Source: Cephalopachus bancanus
Lineage: Eukaryota > Chordata > Mammalia > Primates > Tarsiidae
Assembly: GCA_027257055.1 (NCBI GenBank)
Contig: JAPVLO010000019.1
Coordinates: 10,807,001 to 10,871,000, forward strand
Direction of reading: 5' to 3'
DNA: 64,000 nucleotides
Of this stretch, positions 1-10,689 are shown piece after piece. Each line of letters starts with the position of its first letter. The stretch's first letter is position 1. The notes below the pieces were generated by a model. It had not been told where the DNA came from and did no database searches. It was given only the letters and a program-made list of their open reading frames with translations. A program made the position numbers and the translations under genes.

Positions 1-32
1 GCGCGGGATTGCAGGCTGAGCCACCGAGCCGG
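1..32 (-). mobile_element. Alu SINE, 5' edge only (cut by the window start)
   Basis: The bases match, in reverse complement, the first ~32 bases of the young Alus elsewhere in the window (compare 59960-59982 and 61360-61385). The rest lies left of the window. One A-to-G difference and one lost C are visible in the terminal motif. Confidence 0.8.
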
Positions 33-1179
33 ATATTACGTCTTTTTTTTTTAATGGAAAAGTTCTTTGCTGGAGGGGGTGGGGATTTTTTTCAATAATA
101 ATATATTTTTATGACTCAAATTTTCCAAATTGTTATTGAACCCCTATATTTCTTTGAGATGTTATGCCCTCTAATCACACTGATGGAGAGTGCCCTATTA
201 TTTATAGTAGCATATGTCTATATTTTTAAAATGAATATAATAATTAAATTATATTCATAGTATACAAGCTGTAATCATTAATTTTTCTGTTTGCATCATT
301 CAATTACTTGCCAACAATATAAATGGATTTGTATAATTACTCCCATCAAGCACTACTCCCCTCAAGGACTATTTATTCTGTGCCAGAATTTCTCATATAA
401 TTATCAGACTAATAATGATGAGTTTGATGAAAAAAAGACAGTTACATATTATAACTGGAAAACATCTGACTCCAAAAGCTTATGTAAAATATACTTTTAC
501 AATGAAAATAATTGGTGTTATTTTTTAATCATTTATTTTTTAACACAGCCTTAATTTAACTATGTTTTGAAATTCTTAAAGTGGGTTGTAATCTGCTGTG
601 AGGCAGTGGTCCTTTTCAATATTGTGAATGTGAAAACCATTAGATGTATTCCTGCCTTTATGAACTACTCATTGGAAGAAACAATAGTACATTTCTACTA
701 TAGAAACCTTCACTGGAGACATAGTAATATATAAATCATCCAAAATTTAAACCTGCGTGTATTTATGCTTTATGTCAGAATTCCTAGTATAAAGAGACCT
801 GAGTTAGCAAGTGAGAAAAGTGATGATCAGACCAATTGTATAATTTCTTTGTCCATGGAGTATTTCCTTAAAAGTGGGTATAATCTTTAGGGTCACTACA
901 AGACAGAAAATAATGATATACTGAAAAAAAATGAAAAGATTCCATTCAAATTCATGAAATTAGAGAGTAAAATCATGTGTATTTTATTTTATAAAACAAG
1001 ATTTTATTTTAATTACAAAAGGGAAATTTCCATTTGGAATTTGTAAGGGAAAAAAATCTGTTCTGTTCGCATAATAGCAAGAACAAAAATTTTTTAAGTG
1101 GCTTACTTTTTTCCATTTGTCAAATAGTAGTTAATAATGAAATAAAAAGTTATTGATTTGGTCCTAATTAAAACTGTCT
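33..1179. other. AT-rich stretch, nothing recognised
   Basis: I see no coding frame with family resemblance and no repeat I can name. The short frame at 291-554 is an AT-rich chance frame without domain features. Confidence 0.5.
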
Positions 1180-1800
1180 TGAAGTAAGAAACAGTTTGGC
1201 AATTTCTTAAAATGTTAAACTTGTACTTAGCAGCAATCTGATAATTAGGCATTTATTAAAGAGTAATGAAAGCATGTGTTCACACAAGGAATTATTCATG
1301 AATGTTCAGAGAAATTTTACTGAAAAACAAAAACTGGAAGCAATCTAAAAGAAGATCAGCAGATTAATGGACAAATCATGGAAAATGGGCAAATCATATT
1401 CTGTTCTTACAATGGAAAAGTACTCCATAATTAAGGAAATGAAGAATACACTACTGATAGCCATCACAGCTCGAATCAGTCTCAAAAACATTACACTGAA
1501 TGAAATAGGTCACATTCAAAGACTGTATACTGTATGTTTCAATTTATTTGACATATTAATATAGCTAAAACTAATCTATAATTAAAAAAAAACAGATCAG
1601 ATGTCACCTGGGGCTTTTTCATTGGGAGGGTTAATAGTCTCTAAAGGGGCATCATGGCATTTTTTGAGGTGATGAAAATGTCCTTTATTTTGATTTTCAT
1701 GGTGAATACACAGTTGTATGTATTTGTGAAATTTCACAATTTTACGCTTAAAATGTGCATTTTATTGTGTGTATATTATACCTCAGTTCAGTGTAATATT
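1180..1800 (+). mobile_element. Old L1M-type LINE-1, ORF2 end plus 3' UTR
   Basis: The order of landmarks is that of ancient mammalian L1 3' ends. There is an 'acagtttggcaatttc' block, then a 'ggaagcaatctaaa' block, then the 'acaatggaaaagtactcc' block that corresponds to the end of ORF2. The 3' UTR follows, with 'ggtgatgaaaatgt' and 'attatacctcagtt' near the end. Many indels and stops show long neutral decay. The subfamily cannot be set by eye. Confidence 0.75.
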
Positions 1801-1936
1801 GCAAAAATGAATTACAGGAATAACTGTCTGTTACACAACACAAGAGCACACAGCAATGGAAAAGAGTTAAGACACTATAGTATCTAACAACTCAACCTTT
1901 ACCATTTCACAGCACATTGAACAGATAATTCCTAAT

Positions 1937-2480
1937 TGAAGGTGTCCAGCCCCTTGCCAGGTTGTGAGATTTCCTGAAGGAGAGACGGATAGGCGAAGGA
2001 TGAAAACAATATACCCGGACACCTGCTTCTTGAACAGAAGACAATTTAATGTTAGCTAAGGGAAAGCTTTTATACCATTTGTAAAGGGGCAAGACAAAGA
2101 AAATTCCTTCACGTACACATCCTCTAAAAGTTACCACCATCTAGTGGTCTTAGCAACAAACAAGCCAAGAACCCTATAAACATTCAGACAATGAGTCTTA
2201 TTCATAAGGCCAAAGATGATAGTTTTAGTCCAATGTCCCAAATTACAGTCCTTGAACTGTCTCCAGAAAGTTTCCAGGTGTAAAGTTTTTCATGTAGCAG
2301 TAGTTTTCCTTCTGGGGCTTTATGACCTTCAGAGCTTTGTAATTGCCTTTCTTGTCCAGGTGTCTCCGTTACTTTTCTCTTATCCTGCAGTGCTTATTTC
2401 TAAAGAGAACTCAAAAGAAGCTTTTAGTAGTGTTTCCCAGGCCCCCAAGGTTGCTTTCTGTCTTTAGCTAAGTTATCATA
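1937..2480 (-). mobile_element. LTR-like sequence (endogenous retrovirus), boundaries uncertain
   Basis: Read on the minus strand there is a TATA-like 'ggtataaaagc' (+ strand about 2066-2080). About 20 bases downstream lies an ATTAAA polyadenylation-type signal, then a C-rich U5-like end finishing near 1937 in CA. This order of signals is that of an LTR. I could not find a matching target-site duplication, so the upstream limit is a guess from where the composition changes. It could instead be another promoter-bearing repeat. Confidence 0.45.
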
Positions 2481-2859
2481 AAAGTGTCTGATTAGTATAT
2501 TATGAGTTCAGTGAAAATCCACTCTATAAACATTAACTTAGAGTTTTAACTATTGAATTAAGTGAAAACCTTAAAGATAATCTTTATCCTAAGTCAGTGA
2601 AAACAGTGTTATAAATCACCTACATAACTCCTATATAAGTGTTAGAACTTATAATGAATTCATAATGAACTTACTACAAACTTGTGCTTCGAAAAAACCT
2701 TATGTCTAAATACTAAACTACATAATTCTAAATCAAATAAAGAGTGAATATACTTATATCATTTATTACTTAAGCAATATCTAGTAACTTATAACCAAGT
2801 GAAAGAAAGCATTCTTGATGTGCCTCAGAGTTTAACCCTTGCATATGTTAGAAAAGGCC
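2481..2859. other. AT-rich stretch, nothing recognised
   Basis: No repeat or gene recognised. Composition is strongly AT. Confidence 0.5.
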
Positions 2860-3135
2860 AAGCGGCATAGTGGGAAAATGGAAAAATGAACCATGACATT
2901 CTCAGGTTAGCTGTGAGTACTTTGCATAAAGATGCCATCTTCTTCTTCCATGACTGCACAGAATTTCTTCAGCTGTACCAACAGCAAAGATGGAAGACAG
3001 AAGGGCCTCAGCTGCCCGGACTTGCTTTGCGGCCGGGGGTCCCCAGCACACCTGGACTTTGTCAATCAGGCGGGCCTCCAAGGCTGGCTCCCAACACCTA
3101 ATAAAATCTTTCTTTTTCTATTTTTTAAGCAGTAG
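2860..3135 (+). other. Isolated GC-rich patch ending in AATAAA; possible LTR or retropseudogene scrap
   Basis: About 3000-3100 is far more GC-rich than its surroundings. It ends in 'cacctaataaaatctttc', a polyadenylation-type signal followed by a T-rich run. Two short overlapping frames cover it (2886-3101 and 2932-3135), but neither resembles a family I know. A GC-rich block with a polyadenylation signal fits the R-U5 part of a retroviral LTR or the 3' end of a processed transcript. Without a database I cannot choose between them. Confidence 0.35.
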
Positions 3136-3162
3136 CTAGCTAAAATTTATTGATATGTATTA

Positions 3163-4384
3163 TGTCATGTGCCGCATAAAGATATTTCTGTCAATGATGG
3201 ACCATAAATATGATAATGGTCCTACTATATTATAATGGAGTAAAATAAAGTCACAAATAAAATCATCTAGTGACTTTGCCATGCCATTGTAATGTCTTAA
3301 TATCTTGGTGCAATGCATCACTCATGTGGTGATGCTGGTGAATACAAGCCTTGTTTGTCAAATATTCAAATGAGCCATCTAAGACAGAGAAGGGTCAGAC
3401 ATATTTTCCTGGCAAACTTGTTGCCAGTTGTATAAAAGTTTAGCACACAAAATTATGTACTGTACATAATACTCAATAATAAATGACTAAGTTACTGATT
3501 TATTGATTTACTATGCTTTACTTTTAATATTTATTTTAAAGTGTCCTCCTCCTACATACTCATCCATTTAAAAAGTTAACTGTAAAACAATCTCAGGCAG
3601 GTTCTTCAGGAGGTATTCCAGAAGACGACATTGTTGTCATAGGAGATGTGTTATTATCCCTGAAGATCTTCCAGTTGGATAAGAGGTAAAGACAGAAGAC
3701 AATAATATTGATAATCCTGATCTTGTGTAGGCTTAAGCTAATATGTATATTTGTGTCTTAGTTTTTAACAAGATTCAAAAAATAAAAACATCTAAAAAAT
3801 GAAAAAATTTATAGAATAAGTATACAAAGAAAAAATAGTTTTGTACAGTTGTATAATGTGTTTTTTACTGTTATAAGAAGAGTGACAAAGTTAAAAATAA
3901 AAAAGTTTATAAAATAAAATTTATAGTAAGTTACAGTTAATTATTAAAGAGGGAAAAATAGTTTGTATAAACTTTGTGTAGCCTAAATATAGAGTTAATA
4001 TAATTTACAGTAGTGTACAGTAATATCTTAGGCCTTCACATTCACTCACCACCCACTCACTGACTAATTTCTAATCCTGCAAGCTCCATTTATGAAAAGT
4101 GCCCTATACAGGTGTACCACCTTTTATCTTTGATACCATATTTTTGATGTACCTTTTATATATTTAGATATGTTGTGATACAATTGTCTACAATATTCTG
4201 TATAGTAACATGCTGTACAAGTTTGTAGCCTAGGAGCAACAGTCTATACATATAGTCAAGGTGTGTGGTAGACTACATCATCTAGATTTGTGGAAGTACA
4301 CATTTTATGATGTTCACACAGTGACAAAAACACCTAATGATACATTTATCGGAGGCATCCCTGTCATTAAGCGATTTATGGCTG
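3163..4384. mobile_element. Tigger-type (Tc1/mariner superfamily) DNA transposon, internally deleted
   Basis: The two ends are terminal inverted repeats. The left end carries 'tgtcatgtgccgcataa' and the right end carries 'cattaagcgatttatgg', decayed forms of the same CG-rich terminus. Each is flanked by TA, the target this superfamily duplicates. Internal landmarks match the human Tigger3/4-like consensus as I remember it: 'aggaggtattccagaag', 'cacattcactcacc' and 'gtttgtagcctaggagcaa'. At ~1.2 kb it lacks the transposase body, so it is a non-autonomous copy. Most CpGs have decayed. About 60 bases near 3355-3420 look inserted relative to the family (see findings). Confidence 0.8.
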
Positions 4385-4423
4385 TATATACTTTTTGAAT
4401 GTTCATAACATCCTTTTGAAAGT

Positions 4424-4498
4424 TAGTTGTGCTATTATCCCTATTTTGTGAAGACTCATAGTTGGAGAGTGTAAAAATTGCATAGCTAGTAGAGCAGA
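4424..4498 (+). mobile_element. MIR SINE fragment
   Basis: It matches the MIR core: 'ctattatccctatttt', then 'gactcatagttggagag', then 'gcatagctagtag', in the correct order and spacing. Heavily diverged. Confidence 0.6.
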
Positions 4499-4664
4499 AA
4501 ATAAAGTTCGCTTTCTGCCTTAGTCATATATCTCCTATTGATAAAGAATAATTGCTACTTTTTTAAAGCATCACATACTGAAATATTTCTTTGTATTCAA
4601 CCTTTATATCAACTCAGACTTCTCAATATAAAATTTATGCTATTAATGACAAAATTAAAAGAAA

Positions 4665-4910
4665 ATCTCAACATTTATAGCTAGTTACAAAGTGCCAGGT
4701 CCTGTCCTAAAAGCTTTGTTTTTAAAATGCATTTTATTTGCGTAATAATTCTTGAGGCAGGCATTAATTTACTCTTCCTTTATACATGAATAAGCAGTGG
4801 GAAAAAGTAAGTTGCTTAGGGCATACAGCTAGTCAGTGAATAAAATCGTATTGGAATTGAACTTTTTGACTACAGAAATTGCTGTCTTAACCACTGTGCT
4901 AGGCAGGCAG
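4665..4910 (+). mobile_element. MIR SINE, nearly full length
   Basis: The landmarks occur in MIR order: 'caaagtgccaggtcctgt', 'cttgaggcaggcattaat', 'catacagctagtcagtgaa', 'attggaattgaac' and 'cttaaccactgtgctaggc'. This is the best preserved MIR of the window. Confidence 0.8.
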
Positions 4911-5534
4911 TACTCAGTTTTCGTAGACTCATGTCAACAAGTTCTCCCTGAGTATCAGAACCAACCAAAGTGAGACACAGTTTTGATATGCACAGTTTTT
5001 GTTAGTACAGAACTGTGCAATGTGAACACTGCCTTTATTGCTTAGGAAAAACTAAAAGAAGATTAACAATCTCAGTGCAATTCCATGCTGTTAGTAATCT
5101 GTAACACTTGTTATCTTGCTGTATGTTATTCAGGAAAGTATTTCATTACAATAAATGTCTTGGGATTTCCACTTCTAGTAAAAATATATTGGTTCATATT
5201 CATAATCCATCAACATGGGTTATATATATTTAAAATTACCTTATTCTTAATAATTTATAATTAAGGCTTCTTTATTTAATTTTCCATGTGTTTGTGTAAT
5301 AACAGTTACATAAAATTATACACAGTAGACAATATTATCCACACTTAAAAGAATAGAGATTTTGTAAGCGCTCTTTGAAAGAGAAAAATAATTCCATGCT
5401 AGAGCATTTTATTCTGGTCAGATATTAAAATGAGTTATCTAGGGTAGAGAGAGGTCATACATATTTTCTTTTGATTAAGTGAAATGCTGAAACTAAATAT
5501 TATTAAAAATACAGACAAGCCAGCATGCCTTAAG
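4911..5534. other. No gene; contains one copy of a 50-base shared motif
   Basis: Mostly AT-rich and unrecognised. The segment 5418-5468 resembles 3359-3409 inside the Tigger copy (see findings). Confidence 0.45.
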
Positions 5535-5705
5535 CAACTCCTATATATCAGGAAAAATGCCTACTTCTGAAGACAATGGGACTTAGAAAGATTAAATAAT
5601 CCTGTCATTGTTGATTCTTAGTGGGTGGCAGTGCTGAGATTTGAATTCAGATCTGTCCCCAAAGCAAATTCTCCGTGCAGCAGATCAAGCTGCGTTATCC
5701 AGCCT
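5535..5705 (+). mobile_element. MIR SINE fragment
   Basis: 'aagattaaataatcctgtc', 'gtgggtggcagtgctgagat' and 'ttgaattcagatctgt' follow the 3' half of MIR. The 5' half is too decayed to define. Confidence 0.55.
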
Positions 5706-6069
5706 CCGACTTTGGCTTGTTTGTTGAATATGTTTTTTGTTTTTTTTTTCTAAACTAACTGTGCTAAAGCTGAATAAAACTTTTGGATTTATCTGCAATA
5801 TATGTTGAGAATATATTTTAAAAATTAATTGGACAGATGTTAACTAGATGCTTTCTTTGTTCTCCAAATACTGGGAAGAAAAAAAAAAAGTTTCCATTCA
5901 GCTACAAAATCTCTCCACTCTTCAACAGTATTCCCAAGGGTTTCAATCTCTTATATCATATATTAAGTCCACTCAAGCAAAACAAAATGCAAATTAGAAA
6001 AATATTGGCTATACACTAAAATACACTTTGAGGTTATATTGCAGTATTTTTTAACAGTTTGATGATATC
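5706..6069. other. Nothing recognised
   Basis: AT-rich, with homopolymer runs at 5733-5749 and 5879-5890. Confidence 0.45.
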
Positions 6070-7625
6070 TGTGCAATTTATTTATTTAACAAGTATTTGC
6101 TGAGTACCTACAATGTACCAAGTTCTGAGCTAGAAATTGATGATACAATAAGAAAGAAAGTAGACAAAGTAACTGCCCCCACAATGTTCACATTGGAGTG
6201 GGAGATATCAATTCATCAACAAGTAAACAAGTCTGTGTACAGTACATTATAGTGAGAGTGTACTGTGTAGGAAAAGGTTAAGGAAAATAAGAATGTTGGA
6301 GTTGGAAGTCTTATTCTGATATATATTTAGAGTTTTTAGGAAAGGCTCTATTGAGCAGACACATGAGAGAACTGAGTGAGAAGAAAATTTCAGGAAGAAT
6401 GAACTGAAAATATAAAGATCTGGAAGCAGTAGAAAACATGATGTGATCAAGAAACACAAGGGGAACAGAGTGGCCAGAATAAAAATAGGTCAGAATATAA
6501 AACAGGAGAGGCAGCAGAACCAGGTCAGGTAAAGCAGGTTGTGACTGATAAGACTCCATCTTCCCTCCATAACTAGAGATTTGGAATGACTCACTCTTTA
6601 GAAGCCTCTTTGGGGCTATCATGTGGAATGGTCAGGGACAGGGAGGAGACGGACAAAAGGATACTAGTTGAGTGACTACTGCAATAGTCTGGGCAAGAGA
6701 CATTTTTGGCTTGACTCAGGGGGCAGCAGTAAAAGTGGAGGAGATCACTGGTTCATTTTGGGGTATTTTAAATTTGTGGTGTCACCCATCATTCAAGAGA
6801 AAAGAAGTTGAATTTTTCAGTCTAGTCTTCAGAGGCGATAGACATTCAGAAATTTGAGATAGGAAACTTTAAATTTATCTAACTCTTAGCTCTTACATTC
6901 AGTTAAACTCATTAAGGTGGAATGAGTTTCAATAGAGAGAGAGAGAGGAGACAGAGAGAAGGAGAAGAAATAAGAATGAGAGAAGTAAAGATAGACTTCA
7001 GGAGTCAGAGATATAGGATGGATTCAGGACTGGACATGGAACACGGAATGCTTAACTCTGGTATGGGAGGAGAAATAAGGACAGCAGGATTTGGGAACCC
7101 AAGTAGAAGAGTTTTAAGGGATGGGAGGAGGGGAGACATAGGTTCAAATGCTGCTGAGAGGAAATAGAAACTGAAAATTGATGACTGGAGTTAATAACAT
7201 GCAGGTCATGGCAGCCTGGAAAAGAATTGTTGTAGTGAATTGTCTGGAATAAAACTGTGATTGCAATGAGTTCAAGGTTAAATGGCAGGAGAGGAACTGG
7301 ATAATTTTCAAGATATTTTGTTGAAAATGGAAGCAGAGAAAGAGAGTATTAACTGGAGGAACTTGTGGGATCAAGATAGTTGTCACTTAACATTTCTGGT
7401 TTTTTGGTTTGTTTGTTTTTTTAAGATGGGAGAAATAAGATGTTAAAAAGAAAAAGAAAAACATGGGTAATCCAGGAAGGAGAGGGGAGAATTGCTGGTG
7501 TTGTGCCCTTGAGGACCTGAAATGAGAATTTGTGGACCACTGAGGAGCTGGCTTAGTCAGCTGTTTAGACAGCTCAGGCATGGTGATGAGGAAGACCAGA
7601 AGAGCCAAAGGGGACTGGCTAACAG
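6070..7625 (-). mobile_element. L2 (CR1-clade) LINE, antisense, 3' UTR into the RT region
   Basis: The left end is the reverse complement of the L2 3' tail: 'tttatttaacaagtatttgctgagtacc', then a 'gatacaataag' block, then 'acaatgttcacattgga'. Further right come 'actgcaatagtctgggcaagaga', 'aaatgctgctgagagg' and 'tttttaagatgggagaaat', which I know from the antisense of the L2 reverse transcriptase coding region. The order and spacing fit one element on the minus strand. No frame longer than ~100 codons survives, so it is a fossil. A purine run near 6934-6970 lies inside it. Confidence 0.7.
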
Positions 7626-7639
7626 AATGTTACTGAGTG

Positions 7640-9444
7640 CATGTAGATGCTGCTTTTCTTTATTGCTGCTGATTATTTACTTTGCAGTGCAGAAGTTTTT
7701 AGTTTAGTTAAGTCTCACTTATTTATTCATATTTTTGTTTTATTTACTTTTAGTGTTTTAGTCATAAATTCTTTGCTTATTTTGTTGGGGATTTTTGCAT
7801 CTATGTTCATAAGGGATATTGCTCTGTAGTTTTTGTTGTTGTTGTGTCTTTTCTTGGCTTTGATTTCAGAGCATTACTGACTTTGTGAAATGAGTCGGAG
7901 AGGATTCCCTCTTCTTCGGTCTTGTGGAAGAGTTTCAGTAAAATTCGTACCAGTTCTTCTTTGATGGTCTGGTAGAATTCAGCTGTAAGTTCATCGGGTC
8001 CTGGACTCTTTTTTTGAAGACTTCCAATTACTGTGTCAATCTCACTACTTGTTATTGGTCTGTTCAAGGTTTCTGTTTCTTTTTGATTCAAGATTGGGGG
8101 TTGTATGTTTCTAAGAATTTATCTATTTCCTCTAGACTGTCTAGTTTGTTTGTATAGAGGTGTTGACAATAGTCTTGGATGATCTTTTGAATTTCCTTTA
8201 TATCAGTTATACTGTCTCCTTTTTCAATTTCAGATTGAGCTAATATTAGTCTTCTTGCTTCATTTCTTAATTAATCTAGCTAGTGGTCTATCAATTTTGT
8301 TTATCTTTTCAAAGAACCAACTTTTTGTTTCATTGATCCTTTGTATATATATTTTTTAATTTTAGTTTCATTTAGTTCTGCTCAAATCTTTGCTATTTCT
8401 TTTCTTCTGCTAGCTTTGGGTTTAGTTTCTTCATGTTTTTCTAGTTCCTTGAGGTGTGATGTTAGGTTGTTGATATGTAACCTTTCAGTCTTATTACTAA
8501 GCACAGTACATTTTCTCTGAGCATAACTTTGGCAGCGCCCCAGAAGTTTTAATAACTTGTTTCTTGGTATTCATTTAAGGAATTTTTTAATTTTCATTTT
8601 GATTTTATTGTTGACCTAAGGATCACTCAGGAGCAAATTGTTTGACTTCCATATTTTTGTTTGGTTGCACAAGTTCTTCTTAGAGTTAATATCAAGTTTT
8701 ATTCCACTGTGGTCAAAGATGGTGCTTGATATGATTTCTGTTTTCTTGAATTTATTGAGACGATTTGTGGTCTACCATATGGTCTATCTTGGAGAATGTT
8801 CCATGTGCTAATGAGAAAAATGTATATTTTGTAGTTTTGGTTTGGAATATTCTGTAGCTGTTTGTTAGTTCCATTTCCTCTAGAGTCCCGTTTAACTCCA
8901 ATGTTTATTTATTGACTTTCTGCTTTGATTATTTGTCTATTGTTGTCAGTGGAGAGTTGAAGTCTCCTGCTATTATTGTATTGTTATCTATTTCTTTTTT
9001 TGGAGTCTATTAGAATTTTTTTATTAAGTCCGGGTCTCTGGTGTTTGGTGCAAATATATTTAAAATGAATATATCTTCTCATTAGATTGAACCCTTTATC
9101 ATTATATAATAGCCATCCTAGCCTTTTTTTTGTTTTACTCATTTTAATTTAAATATTGTTTTATCTGATATGAGAATGGCTACTCCTGCTTGTTTTTGGT
9201 TTCTATCTGTGTGCAATATTTTCCTCCACACCTTTACCTTGAGTCTATAATTGTTTGAGTTATGTGGCTCTCTTGAAGGCAGGAAATATTTGGTTTGTGT
9301 TTTTTTAATCCATTCTGCCAGTTTATATATTTTTAATGGGGCATTGATACCATTTACATTCAGAGTTAATAATGATATGTAAAGTACTAGTCTATTCATC
9401 ATACTGGTTGTTATCTGGTTGCTTTGTTTATTTATTTTCTCCAC
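7640..9444 (-). pseudogene. L1 ORF2 remnant (endonuclease, RT fingers, C-terminal scrap)
   Basis: The minus strand encodes broken pieces of the L1 endonuclease-reverse transcriptase. The N-terminal endonuclease appears at 9139-9444 with the hallmark 'LNVNGINAPLK'. The RT finger region appears at 7807-8091 with '[13 protein letters not shown]', the motif that precedes the RT active site. The active-site FADD segment is absent because the frame jumps from about 7757 to the C-terminal scrap at 7640-7750. Several frameshifts and stops separate the pieces. Confidence 0.8.
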
Positions 9445-9449
9445 TGTGT

Positions 9450-10680
9450 CGGTGTTCCATAAAGCCTGTGAACTTCATGATTTCCTACTGGTGTATTTTG
9501 GCCTTTTGTTTCAATATTTTTAGAAACTCAAAATGTGTGTGTGTGTGTGTTTTTAAAGCCAATCTAGTGATGACAAATTCTCTCAGCATTTGTTTGTCTG
9601 CAAAGGGCTTCATTTCTTCTTCACTTATGAAAAGTAGTTTTGTGGGATACAAACCTTTGGCCAACAGTTACTCTGTTTGAGCAGATTGAAGATGGGGCCC
9701 CAATCTCTTCTGGCTTGTAGGCTTTCTTCTGAGAAGTCTGCTGATAGTCTGACAGATTTAGCTTTGCAAGTTATTTGATGCTTTTGCTTCACTTTTCTTA
9801 AAATTCTTTCTTTCATATTAACTTTAAACAGTCAAATGATTGTTTGCCTTGGGGATGACCTCTTTGCAATGAATCTTCCAGGGCTTCTTTTTTTTTTTTT
9901 TTTTTGAGTTGGAGTCTCACTCTGTCACCCAGGCTGGAGGGGGCAGTGGCATGCTCCCTGCCACTGCAGCCTCGACCTGCTGGACTCTGGCGATCCTTCT
10001 GCCTCAGCCTTCCAAGTAGCTGGAATTAAAGGCACACGCTACCACGCCCGGCTAATTTTTTTGATTTTATTGTAGAGATGAGGTCTCACCAAGTTGCCCA
10101 GGTGGGTCTCAGACCCACGGGCTCAGGCAATCCACTCATCTCAGCCTCCCAAAGTGCTGAGATTACAGACTGAGTCACCGAGCCCGGCTCTTTGGACTTC
10201 TTGTATCTGGATGTATAGATCTCTGGCAAGACCAGGGAAGTTTTCCTCCCTTATTCTCTCAAATAGGTTTTCCAAACCTGTTGCTTTCTCTTCTCTTCCA
10301 GGAACACCTATGCTTCTTAGGTTTGACTGTTTTACATAATCCTGCATTTCTTGAAGACTTTGTTCCATTCTCTTGATTCTTTTTTTCTTTATTGATTTCT
10401 AATTGTATTAATTCAAAAGCCTTGTCTTCAAGTTCTGAGATCCCTTCTTCTGCTTGTTCTAGCCTACTGTTAAAATTTTCTACTTATTTTGTACTTTCCA
10501 AAATGCTTCTTTCAATTTCAGCTTTTTTTAAAAAGTGCCTGCCTCTTTGTAGAATTTTTCATCCATGTCATGAATAGTTTTTTAATTTCTTTATGTTGGT
10601 TTTCAATTTTCTCTTGAAGTTCATTGATCAATTTTATCATCAACCTTTTGAATTCTGTCTGGAATTTTCAAATTTTATTT
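9450..10680 (-). pseudogene. L1 ORF1 remnant (RNA-binding chaperone), interrupted by an Alu
   Basis: Two minus-strand blocks belong to the L1 ORF1 protein, which binds L1 RNA as a coiled-coil trimer. The block at 10141-10368 carries the RRM-region motif 'ENFPGLARDLYIQIQEVQR'. The block at 9625-9816 carries the C-terminal-domain motif 'SLQARRDWGPIFNLLK'. The Alu at 9889-10188 sits between them. The coiled-coil part (10390-10680) is T-rich in the given strand and frame-broken. Confidence 0.8.
9889..10188 (-). mobile_element. Alu SINE (lineage-specific type, older subfamily form)
   Basis: A dimeric Alu in antisense: poly-T, right monomer ('gagttggagtctcactctgtc'), middle region ('ttgattttattgtagagatg') and left monomer ending 'accgagcccggct'. 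The left arm keeps the undeleted 'caagttgcccagg' form. It is inserted in L1 ORF1. The flanks 'ggcttctt' and 'ggacttctt' look like a short diverged TSD. Confidence 0.9.
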
Positions 10681-10689
10681 TAATTAGGG

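Noticed and set aside
1937..2480. Attempt to fix exact LTR ends by TSD
   Set aside because: None of the 4- to 6-base duplications I tried around TG...CA matched, so only approximate limits are given.
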